Positions 7,331-14,862 of a DNA stretch of 14,862 bases are shown here, in pieces; within the stretch, counting starts at the first letter, position 1; every line of letters starts with the position of its first letter. The DNA is from Prevotella sp. CAG:891 (GTDB taxonomy: Bacteria; Bacteroidota; Bacteroidia; Bacteroidales; Bacteroidaceae), in assembly GCA_000437675.1 (NCBI GenBank), contig FR901706.1:1-14862 (forward strand), written 5' to 3'. Position numbers and translations under genes: made by a program. The notes under the pieces are model-generated. The model searched no databases, had not been told where the DNA came from, and was given only the letters and a program-made list of their open reading frames with translations.

Positions 7331-7378
7331 ACAGAAACATAAAATCAGGCTTTCCTGTTACGATAGTCTGAGGGCTGC

Positions 7379-10300
7379 TTATCGGTTTAAGATAAACTTA
7401 AGGCTGATACCAAAATCCTGTGTTGTTACCGGATACGAGGAAGAGGTAAGCAGCGGTTTGTTCATCTGCCGATCGTAATAGGCCGTAAGTGTCAGCATTT
7501 TGCTCAAAGCATAATCTGCCGAGAACGACACCTGAACAGCTTTATTACCACTGGTAGCCTGCGTCAGTTGCGTCAGAATATCGCGATTCAATGCACTCTG
7601 ATTGCGCAAGGTAAAATCCAAGCGCAAGTTAAGGTCATTGGCAAAGCCATTAGCATTCGTGGTTATGGTTTTATTTTTTCCCTTTCCGCTTGTCTTCGAC
7701 CTTACGGTTCGTTTGGGAGCAAAAAGGTTCAAGTCGGCTATTTTATAGCCTAAACCTATCACAAAGTCGTTCGAACGTGTTTCGCTGAGTTGCTGTGAAG
7801 TCATGCTCAGCATCAACACGCGTGTTTTGCGCATTTCAACTTTTGCCGTAATGTTATTTTGGAAAGTCATATCCACACCAATCAAGGGCGAGAAACTTTC
7901 GTTAATACTTACGGTCGATACGTCGTACATGCAAGAAGGTATCGGATTACCCGTTGCCACATCATTCACAAAGCCGAAGCCATTCATGTACTCCATGTAG
8001 CTCGAGAAGGTATTATATGAACCAACTGAATATACACTTTTATACGAATGATTCAGATTAAAGCTTTTAAATATCTTCTTCATTTTGGGCAATTTGGCCA
8101 AACCTCCGTAACTGATATTCCAGTTGGGAAGTAGCTTCGTCAGCGCCGGGAATATGTCAAGACCCGTATTGCCTGCGGTGTAAGCATTCAGGAATGCCGG
8201 AATCATTACTTCGGGCGAGTATGCGCTTACGGTACCGTTTTCAGGATTAAATGGTTTTCCTGCCAAATCAGAACCTACCGGATAAACAGCTCCTGCATAT
8301 TTAGCTTCAATTTGCGAACGGTAAGTTTCAAGCGAATTCACAAATTTCGCAAATGTTTTACTGTGATACCCCTTATCGGGCGAACCCAATTTCTCGAATG
8401 CCGAACCTATTGAAATGGTGGTCATCGAGAACGAACCCGTTTGGGTTGTAGGCATTCCGGCAAACATATACTGAATGCTCTTGTTACGGGTAACATTGCG
8501 CGAAGCATTCAGGTCAATCTTCACATCGCGGAAAGGTTCCAAAGTAGCACGCAGTTGGAACGATTCGGTATGATTGCTCGTTGCAGGTGTGATGACGCTA
8601 TCGGCCATCAGCAACCAGCCGCGGTCGGCTGCCTTGCGTACATAATCCTCGCCAGTCATACCAAAAGCGAAATCAAGTCCGGGTGCCAGACCTGCCGTAC
8701 CCTTACCCTGACCGAACACGTCGCCGATGTTTGGCATAAAACCGGGCAGGTTCAGGTTAAACTTATTGGTATAGTTCACGCTGATATTGCGCACCATCAT
8801 GAGGAAACGCGTACCCATCTGCACAGCTTTAAACCATCCTTGGTCTTCCTTCCGTTTGCGCGGGCTCACGGTTATCTTTACCCGTGCCGTGTCTTTCGAC
8901 AAAACGACAATTTGATTATTGTCAAGCACTTTAAAACGTAGCGGATAGCGTGAGCCATCGGGACGGATGGCCACCACCTTCACCTTTTTCGACTTTTGGT
9001 TATGCTTCAGTGTCAGGGTGGTATCCGACTTCAGTTGCAATTCTTTTTGGAAATACTTTTTCTTCGGGTCTTCGTCCTTTTTACTTCTGGGCGTCTGTGA
9101 ATACTTTCGGTTCACCTGCTTCAGGAAGGGAACATGATTATACAGCGTTTCCAAATTCAATCGGCTGTTTCCGGTAATATTGCGCGAGTTATTTACCGTA
9201 TTACCCATCGAAGAGCCATCCTGCAACTCTGCTCCGCGTACCCAGTTGTAAGTAGCATTGTATGCCACATCGGCTGTAAGCCAGTCAAACAAGGGGAGCT
9301 TGTTCAAAGGCAGTTTCCACGACAAATCGAAATTCTGCTGATAGGAAAGCGGACGTCCAAGTTGCTTGATGCTATGCCAAACAGAGTCTTTCCAGGCTGC
9401 GTAACGATCGGGATACAAATCTTTGTTCACAGCCGTATAGGGCTGTTCAATTTCAGCGTTCGTGCCCGACGAGAAGTTGGCATGAATCTGTTTTGTCAAA
9501 TCCCAACGCAACTGGAACGAACGATTCCACAGGAAGTCGCTCGACCAAGTCAGCGGCAAACTGTTACTGTTCAGGTTCTCAATATCGCGTTCCTGGAACT
9601 CATAATATGAGCGTGTAATATCAGAGTTGAAGCCAATATTCTGGGGTAAATAGCTGATACTCTGGTCTTTCAGAATCTTGAACCACTTCGACTTTTTCTT
9701 GCTCTTTTTAAAAGGTTCGAAAGGTTTGAAATTCGGACTCCAGTTATAGTTGAACGAATACTTCCAGTTTTGGTCTTTTTCCCAAGCCGTTGTTTCTCCC
9801 GTGGTGTTGCGCGACGAGTAAGCATAACCAAAGGTAAAGTTAGCCGGGTCGTAAGGCATGGGGTGGCGTTTGGTGCTGATGTTAAACCGCGCTCCAGTGA
9901 TACTGAAGTTTTTATTTACGATTACATTTTCGGCAATATTCTTCAGTGAATCTTTTTCAGCTTTGGTTTTCAGAGCATCCAAGGCATCCGACAATTCCAT
10001 ATCCGTGTCCAAGGGATTGTAGCGCGGCGATGTGCGCTGCTTAGAGTATGAATAATAGATGGATGCATTCAGTTTCACCTTTTCAGGCAGGAACTTACCT
10101 GCCTGAACATTGGTAGTGACTGAATATTCATACAAATTATTATCACGGCGTTGGCTGACGGTTTCTTCCAAACCGCCGAAGCCTTCAGTTTCGATATGTC
10201 CGGTCAAGTCAATCGAAGCCACATCCGACAGTTGCAGATTCAGCTGCGACTGCGCAGCCCATCCGCCCTTGTTGGTAAACTGCTGCAAGCGCAATTCATT

Positions 10301-13300
10301 GGCCCACACCTCGACATGCTGTACGCTACGCGACTTATTGCGCACACCAATCATGATGGTACGCACTTCGCCCAACGAAGGATTACCCATCACACTCACT
10401 TTGTTGTTCGGGCGGTTGGGATCGTACTCCGAGTAAAGTTCCGAAAAAGAAGCCAAGCCCAATGCCTTTTGTTTATTTCGGTTGTTCTTGGCCGAAGTCA
10501 GCAGGCTCAAATCAATATCGAGCATATTTTCTTCGGGCCAAACGATGCGGGCACTGGTTGCATTATCAGCATACTTTTTGGGCGGAGTTATTTTCAATGG
10601 AATTTCGTACTCATAGAAGTTACTTTTGTAGTCTGCTCCCAAACGTACGAATAGTGCCATTTCGCCATCCTTCACTTCGGTTTCTCCCTTCAGCGAGTTG
10701 GCATGCGTAAACATTTGCAAATGCTTGTAGCGGCGTAAATCGAGGTTCGTATTTTTATACACAGCACGTGCGTCGCCCGACGAGAGGGTCTTCACCGTCA
10801 TAGCCAGCGACTGCTCATTGTTTTGCAAAATCTGCGTCTGTCCGGGGTCTACCACTCTGCTAATACCCGGTGGCAGAATGTAGTTTACGGGTTCCTTTGC
10901 ATTGTTTTCCTCAAAGTTCACCGCGCTCACTTCCAGTTTTCCGCTGGTTTCAGGTGCTTTACCATGATACAATGCCTGCTCATAAGCTCGCCATTCACCA
11001 TGCACCAAGTTCAGCGTAGCCAAACGAAGCACCACCGGTTTGCTAAACCCGGTCATGAACATACGCATAAAACGTATAGACGAGAAGTCTGAAATACCGC
11101 CTTCGCGTCTGTCGTACTGATCAACCGGAATACGGAACTGGTACCAGGTGTAATCACGCACCTTTCCGTCGCGTGTCTTTTGGCTCGACACGCGTTTGTC
11201 TACGATATAGTTCTGTCCCACCTGCATGGCATCTTCCGAAATGCGTACGCGATATTCGTAATATTTTTCGTACTCATTCAGTGTGAAGTCCTGGTTGATA
11301 TCCTCCACATCGGGTTGTGTCTTGTAGGCAGTACTGTAGCTCTCGGGCGAATTTTCACTATCGACCGAGTTACCATTCGGGTTATTGATGTATTTGTAAC
11401 GATTCAGAATTGAACGTTGTTCGCGATCGTAGTCCGAGCCTCTGAAATAATGATACTTATCGGCCGAAGGCGAGCGAAGCAACGAATCGTACACCTCAGG
11501 TCGCACCTTTGCCTGAACAGCAGCGAGGAAGTTGGCATAAGCCGGATACGATTTTTCTTCCTCCGAACTTAGGCCATTGTAACCCACGTCTTGTTTGGCG
11601 CGCGATCCACTGGCCGTGTTAAAGGCATAAGTAGCAGTGCTTTGCACGGGCACACGTCCCCACACGGTTTCAGTGTACTGCGTAGGGTCGCCATCAACCG
11701 GCAATCCGCTTTCATAGAATTTTTTGCCGTCTTTCAGAATGTCCTCGCTAATTTCGCCCAAGTTAAAATACAGATCACCGCTGAAAGTAGTTCCGGCATC
11801 GCGTGCCTTGATAAAGGGGTCGAGCATCCAAAATTCGATATATTCGATGTTGGCTGTTTCGAAGTCTGAATTATCAATCTTACGCATCATGCCGCCCCAT
11901 CGTTTTTCGGGATTGAGCAGATGGCCGTTTTCGTCGAGCGAAGGGTCCAGGTTGTAAGGACCGCGTTCGTTGGGATAATAGGCAAGGTTCAACACATTCA
12001 GCGTGTTCGACTCCTGCATATTGACACTCTTGTTCGGGAACAATTCACTCTTATACACCTCGCGCACGTCGGGGTCGGAAAGTTGAGCCAAGTCGCCCTT
12101 GATATGTCCGGGCGTAAGGCTCGATGATCTGCGTGTGAACAAGGGGTCGATGTAATACCAGGCCAACAGCGCACGGTTGTAGCCATAGCGAATGTCGCCG
12201 GTAAATTTCGATTCAGGGAAAATCGACGGAACGCTCGAAAGCGTCCATTCCAACGGATTCGAAATATCAATCTGACTTTTCGAATTTTCGAAATCATCGA
12301 TATACGACGCATTACCCTGCGCTCCCCTACTCTTTCCGGCAATCAGCTGAGCGAACTCGGCAGTAAAGTTAATGCTCGAAGGAGCCGTGCAATGCAACAA
12401 TGGCAACTTATCGAGCCAGTCAGTCAGTCGTTGGCTCTCTTTTTTCCACGAAAGGTTCAGTCCCCAAAGCGTGTTGTTCAGCGGTTCGGAGCCCATAGCC
12501 ACTTTAGTGGTAAGAGGCTTTTCACCCAAGTGCATGAACGTACCACCCACCTTAAAGTCTTTGGAAAAGTCATACTCAAAATTCATGCCAAACATGGTTT
12601 TGCGCTGCATGCCAAAGTCAGTATTACTTTCCAGACTTACGTTGATGTTTGTGCCGGCATCCAGAATGCTCTTATTCAGAATGCGCACCACGCCCGAATT
12701 ATAGTCGACACTATAGTCGGAACCTTCCATCAGGGTTTGTCCGCCGGCAGTTACCAGCACCGAGCCACGCGGAATATTCATGGCACCCAAATAAATTTCA
12801 TCATTGCGTGTTGCTTTGTAAGCACCCGTAATGATATACTTATTTTTTTCGGCTATTTGCCGGGCCACGGTTCGAGTTGAATCGTACAGCTCCTGGAACA
12901 CATACTTTTCGGCAATGGCATCATTGCCGATGGCTTTTGCCAATCCCTTGCCAAAAGGCTCTACCGTGGGAAAATACACACGGCCGCTCGAGGCATCGAT
13001 GGTGTATCCTTCAACAAAGTCAAAGTAACCGTTTGCCCCGATTTTATTGTTGTTATTCAACCTGTCGAGTCCGACAAGTGAAAGAATTTTTTTATCCTTG
13101 ATGCCGGGTTCCGGAATGTAGCTCAGATACACGCCGGCTGTATCCGACAGCAACTTGATGTCGAGTTTAAACTTATCTTTCTGCACCGATGTAGCACCCA
13201 AAGAGTAGACGTTCTTCATCATCAAGTCCCAGTTACCCATTTGCGGTGTACAGGCCGTATTTTTCAGCGACTTTACAAAGAGTACTTCTTTATTGTCCTT

Positions 13301-14743
13301 ACGGTCAGACGAGAACTCACCCACCTGATAAGTCTTGCCCTTGTAGGTATATTCATAGGCAATGGCAAGCACTTGATCTGTTTGCAGGGTCTGCTTGAGC
13401 GACACGTAGCCCAAGGTGGTGTTTACGCTATATTCCGAACTCGACAACTTACGGGCCGACTCCAGTTTTTCATAATCCACACCCCCCACCAGGCCGGCTC
13501 CATCGAGCACCTGGGTTGCCTGCGAAATGTCGCGTGCAGCTGCCAACGACGTATTCAGGGTTGAATAAAGTGTATTCGATGCGTTTTCGGGATTTATTTC
13601 GCCCGTAGGTGTCCACATCGAATTCGATATATTTTCGTGTTCGGCCAAGTCGGTCAAACCTACAATGTTTCGTGTATCGCTGGTGGCACCGGTTTTATTG
13701 GTCACCCATATTTCGACGCGGTTAATCGTCACACCCGACGACACGGTAGGCAGTTGCTTCATGTTGTCGTCGTAGCGATTGCGGAAAAAATGGCCTAAGA
13801 AGAAGTGGCGGTTCTCATCGTAGGCATCGACTGAAAATTCATAGTTAGTCAACTGCGAACCGCCCTGCGAACTAACGCTTGACGAAGCCGATTTCTTTTG
13901 CGAAATTACCGTACTCAACTTAAGTTTACCGAACTGCATGTCGGTACGCACACCAAAGAGCGATGTGGCACCACGCACCAGCGACGAGTTGGTAGGCATA
14001 CTGACATTTCCGGCCTCAACCAATTTTATAATCTCGTCTTCTTTGCCTTCGTAGCGCAGTTTAATGTTTTGCGAATCAAAGTCGAACGTGGCATCTGAGT
14101 TGTAATTAAAGTCCATGTTCACCTTGTCGCCTACTTTACCGTTCAGGCTAAGGTTGATTTTTTCGTCGAAGTCAAAGCCAAACACCTTGCGGTTGCGTTC
14201 CGACAAACTGGGATTATCTGTGAAACGCGTATTGGCACCGATTTTCAGTTCTGCCGAACCCTGTGTTTTGATACGCACGCCACCCGGGCCAAACACTTTT
14301 TCAAGCGGGCCGAGGTTAAAGTGCATATCCGTAAAGTCAAATTTATCTTTGCCTTTCTCTTTAAAAGCCTGTGCGTTTTTGTTGCGGTAGTAAGCTGCCA
14401 CCGAACGGCGCATCATCATTTTCTGGTATTCGTCCCATGTCAGCGAAAAGGGTGTGTCTAAAAAGTCATCGCCCAGTTTCGTACCAAAAAAGTAGCCACC
14501 CGTCTTATCATCATATTCCGCCTCATTTTTCAGATTTTCCGGATCTTTCAGGTCTACCGGCCCTTTGACTGTGTCGCCAAGGGTTAAAAGCGTTGTTTTC
14601 TTTACATACGGCAAAGTGTCAGAAACCGCCTTATAACCAGCAGTTTCTGATGTCACACGATAGCCACCCATGAATGAGGCTTGAACTGCTCCCACCCCGA
14701 AAGGTGTGAGCATCACGAACAGGAGATAGACAGTATTTTTCAA
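7379..14743 (-). CDS. sprA: Type IX secretion outer-membrane translocon SprA (Sov)
   Basis: SprA, called Sov in Porphyromonas, is the giant outer-membrane barrel (36 strands in the Flavobacterium structure) through which T9SS cargo leaves the periplasm before passing to PorV. The 2454-residue length fits the family (about 2400-2500). The hallmark N-terminal block is clear at about 190-290: INLSLNGKVGDKVNMDFNYN, EAGNVSMPTNSSLVRGA, LFGVRTDMQFGKL. Strand-rich segments fill the rest. A Lys/Arg-rich stretch (about 1878-1964, with RSKKDEDPKKK and SPRKRK) fits a soluble periplasmic loop, and the last strand, DFGISLKFILNR, fits a barrel end. The start is a TTG (14741-14743), right after an in-frame stop two codons upstream. 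It gives a full signal peptide, MKNTVYLLFVMLTPFGVGAVQA, whereas the first ATG (14711-14713) would remove its positive end. The reading frame is unbroken. The FAH-like gene follows after 138 bases and a probable ruvA precedes. Confidence 0.96.
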   Translation of the reverse strand: MKNTVYLLFVMLTPFGVGAVQASFMGGYRVTSETAGYKAVSDTLPYVKKTTLLTLGDTVKGPVDLKDPENLKNEAEYDDKTGGYFFGTKLGDDFLDTPFSLTWDEYQKMMMRRSVAAYYRNKNAQAFKEKGKDKFDFTDMHFNLGPLEKVFGPGGVRIKTQGSAELKIGANTRFTDNPSLSERNRKVFGFDFDEKINLSLNGKVGDKVNMDFNYNSDATFDFDSQNIKLRYEGKEDEIIKLVEAGNVSMPTNSSLVRGATSLFGVRTDMQFGKLKLSTVISQKKSASSSVSSQGGSQLTNYEFSVDAYDENRHFFLGHFFRNRYDDNMKQLPTVSSGVTINRVEIWVTNKTGATSDTRNIVGLTDLAEHENISNSMWTPTGEINPENASNTLYSTLNTSLAAARDISQATQVLDGAGLVGGVDYEKLESARKLSSSEYSVNTTLGYVSLKQTLQTDQVLAIAYEYTYKGKTYQVGEFSSDRKDNKEVLFVKSLKNTACTPQMGNWDLMMKNVYSLGATSVQKDKFKLDIKLLSDTAGVYLSYIPEPGIKDKKILSLVGLDRLNNNNKIGANGYFDFVEGYTIDASSGRVYFPTVEPFGKGLAKAIGNDAIAEKYVFQELYDSTRTVARQIAEKNKYIITGAYKATRNDEIYLGAMNIPRGSVLVTAGGQTLMEGSDYSVDYNSGVVRILNKSILDAGTNINVSLESNTDFGMQRKTMFGMNFEYDFSKDFKVGGTFMHLGEKPLTTKVAMGSEPLNNTLWGLNLSWKKESQRLTDWLDKLPLLHCTAPSSINFTAEFAQLIAGKSRGAQGNASYIDDFENSKSQIDISNPLEWTLSSVPSIFPESKFTGDIRYGYNRALLAWYYIDPLFTRRSSSLTPGHIKGDLAQLSDPDVREVYKSELFPNKSVNMQESNTLNVLNLAYYPNERGPYNLDPSLDENGHLLNPEKRWGGMMRKIDNSDFETANIEYIEFWMLDPFIKARDAGTTFSGDLYFNLGEISEDILKDGKKFYESGLPVDGDPTQYTETVWGRVPVQSTATYAFNTASGSRAKQDVGYNGLSSEEEKSYPAYANFLAAVQAKVRPEVYDSLLRSPSADKYHYFRGSDYDREQRSILNRYKYINNPNGNSVDSENSPESYSTAYKTQPDVEDINQDFTLNEYEKYYEYRVRISEDAMQVGQNYIVDKRVSSQKTRDGKVRDYTWYQFRIPVDQYDRREGGISDFSSIRFMRMFMTGFSKPVVLRLATLNLVHGEWRAYEQALYHGKAPETSGKLEVSAVNFEENNAKEPVNYILPPGISRVVDPGQTQILQNNEQSLAMTVKTLSSGDARAVYKNTNLDLRRYKHLQMFTHANSLKGETEVKDGEMALFVRLGADYKSNFYEYEIPLKITPPKKYADNATSARIVWPEENMLDIDLSLLTSAKNNRNKQKALGLASFSELYSEYDPNRPNNKVSVMGNPSLGEVRTIMIGVRNKSRSVQHVEVWANELRLQQFTNKGGWAAQSQLNLQLSDVASIDLTGHIETEGFGGLEETVSQRRDNNLYEYSVTTNVQAGKFLPEKVKLNASIYYSYSKQRTSPRYNPLDTDMELSDALDALKTKAEKDSLKNIAENVIVNKNFSITGARFNISTKRHPMPYDPANFTFGYAYSSRNTTGETTAWEKDQNWKYSFNYNWSPNFKPFEPFKKSKKKSKWFKILKDQSISYLPQNIGFNSDITRSYYEFQERDIENLNSNSLPLTWSSDFLWNRSFQLRWDLTKQIHANFSSGTNAEIEQPYTAVNKDLYPDRYAAWKDSVWHSIKQLGRPLSYQQNFDLSWKLPLNKLPLFDWLTADVAYNATYNWVRGAELQDGSSMGNTVNNSRNITGNSRLNLETLYNHVPFLKQVNRKYSQTPRSKKDEDPKKKYFQKELQLKSDTTLTLKHNQKSKKVKVVAIRPDGSRYPLRFKVLDNNQIVVLSKDTARVKITVSPRKRKEDQGWFKAVQMGTRFLMMVRNISVNYTNKFNLNLPGFMPNIGDVFGQGKGTAGLAPGLDFAFGMTGEDYVRKAADRGWLLMADSVITPATSNHTESFQLRATLEPFRDVKIDLNASRNVTRNKSIQYMFAGMPTTQTGSFSMTTISIGSAFEKLGSPDKGYHSKTFAKFVNSLETYRSQIEAKYAGAVYPVGSDLAGKPFNPENGTVSAYSPEVMIPAFLNAYTAGNTGLDIFPALTKLLPNWNISYGGLAKLPKMKKIFKSFNLNHSYKSVYSVGSYNTFSSYMEYMNGFGFVNDVATGNPIPSCMYDVSTVSINESFSPLIGVDMTFQNNITAKVEMRKTRVLMLSMTSQQLSETRSNDFVIGLGYKIADLNLFAPKRTVRSKTSGKGKNKTITTNANGFANDLNLRLDFTLRNQSALNRDILTQLTQATSGNKAVQVSFSADYALSKMLTLTAYYDRQMNKPLLTSSSYPVTTQDFGISLKFILNR

Positions 14744-14797
14744 AAGCTAATCGTAACTTGTTTTAATAGATACCAGGTACGGCACCACAAATGTCTG

Positions 14798-14827
14798 CAA
14801 AATTACAAGATTAAACGAGTTTTACAG
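14798..14827 (-). promoter_or_regulatory. Candidate sprA promoter overlapping the end of ruvA
   Basis: On the - strand TAATTTTG (complement of 14798-14805) is an exact match to the Bacteroidota -7 element TAnnTTTG. CTG (complement of 14825-14827) lies 19 bases upstream, one mismatch from the -33 TTG at correct spacing. Transcription would start near 14791, giving sprA a leader of about 50 bases. The -33 part lies in the last codon of the probable ruvA. This supports independent expression of sprA but does not exclude read-through from ruvA. Confidence 0.55.
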
Positions 14828-14862
14828 CATTTTCAGTGCTTTTTTTATGATTCCTTCAACAG
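14822..14862 (-). CDS. ruvA: Probable RuvA C-terminus (partial, cut by the window edge)
   Basis: Only the last 12 codons and the stop are present; they read VEGIIKKALKML. This fits the C-terminal helix of RuvA, the Holliday-junction-binding subunit of the RuvAB branch-migration motor, whose third domain contacts RuvB and commonly ends in a V-E-x-I-I-K-x-A-L-K-like pattern. Placement upstream of sprA also agrees with my recollection that ruvA lies beside sprA/sov in several Bacteroidota, including Flavobacterium johnsoniae and near sov in P. gingivalis. With so few residues the call rests on pattern plus context; a different small helical C-terminus is possible. Confidence 0.6.
   Translation of the reverse strand, partial: VEGIIKKALKML

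Noticed and set aside
7334..7341. Possible -7 element (TATGTTTC on the - strand) for the FAH-like gene
   Set aside because: It has a mismatch in the TTTG core and no -33 partner.
7346..7357. Hairpin with CAGG/CCTG just after the sprA stop
   Set aside because: The stem is only 4 bp and the following T-rich stretch is interrupted, so it is too weak to call a terminator.
8441..8941. 166-residue open frame opposite sprA
   Set aside because: It is antisense to a certain gene, with composition of a shadow frame (many His, Arg and Cys) and no family resemblance.
9050..9110. Lys-rich stretch of SprA as a sign of insertion or a foreign domain
   Set aside because: SprA homologues commonly have a basic periplasmic loop here, and the frame and base composition continue unchanged.
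10151..10654. 167-residue open frame opposite sprA
   Set aside because: Same reasons: antisense inside sprA and no recognisable motif or start context.

Overview
The window looks like chromosomal DNA from a Bacteroidota bacterium, most likely of the order Bacteroidales. Three of its six complete genes encode core parts of the type IX secretion system (T9SS), which is confined to this phylum. The start sites lack clear Shine-Dalgarno sequences, and sequences matching the Bacteroidota -7 promoter consensus (TAnnTTTG) lie upstream of trmD and sprA. Coding density is high. No mobile element, tRNA, rRNA or CRISPR array was seen, and no stretch without a gene reaches 300 bases.

Layout from left to right: a 152-base leader with promoter-like sequences; trmD (tRNA m1G37 methyltransferase) on the + strand; a strong hairpin at 933-984 that can terminate transcription from both sides. 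Everything after that is on the - strand. Read in the direction of transcription (right to left) it is: the last 12 codons of a probable ruvA, then sprA/sov (the 2454-residue outer-membrane translocon), a 198-residue protein of the fumarylacetoacetate hydrolase (FAH) fold family, porU (the T9SS sortase), porV (the outer-membrane shuttle and attachment-complex protein) and ispF (isoprenoid biosynthesis). The run ends at the shared terminator.

How the genes work together: SprA forms the outer-membrane conduit for T9SS cargo. In structures from other Bacteroidota, PorV binds SprA's lateral opening and collects cargo by its C-terminal domain (CTD). PorV then delivers cargo to the surface attachment complex, where PorU removes the CTD and joins the protein to a lipid-linked glycan anchor. 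This block therefore places the exit channel, the shuttle and the sortase on one strand within about 13 kb. IspF and TrmD are housekeeping enzymes; ispF follows porV after one base and is probably co-translated.

The most unusual points are: the FAH-like gene between sprA and porU, which seems to have lost all three acidic metal ligands of its family; the apparent TTG start of sprA; a 64-nt nested stem-loop between sprA and the FAH-like gene; and a short duplication covering the FAH-like stop codon.
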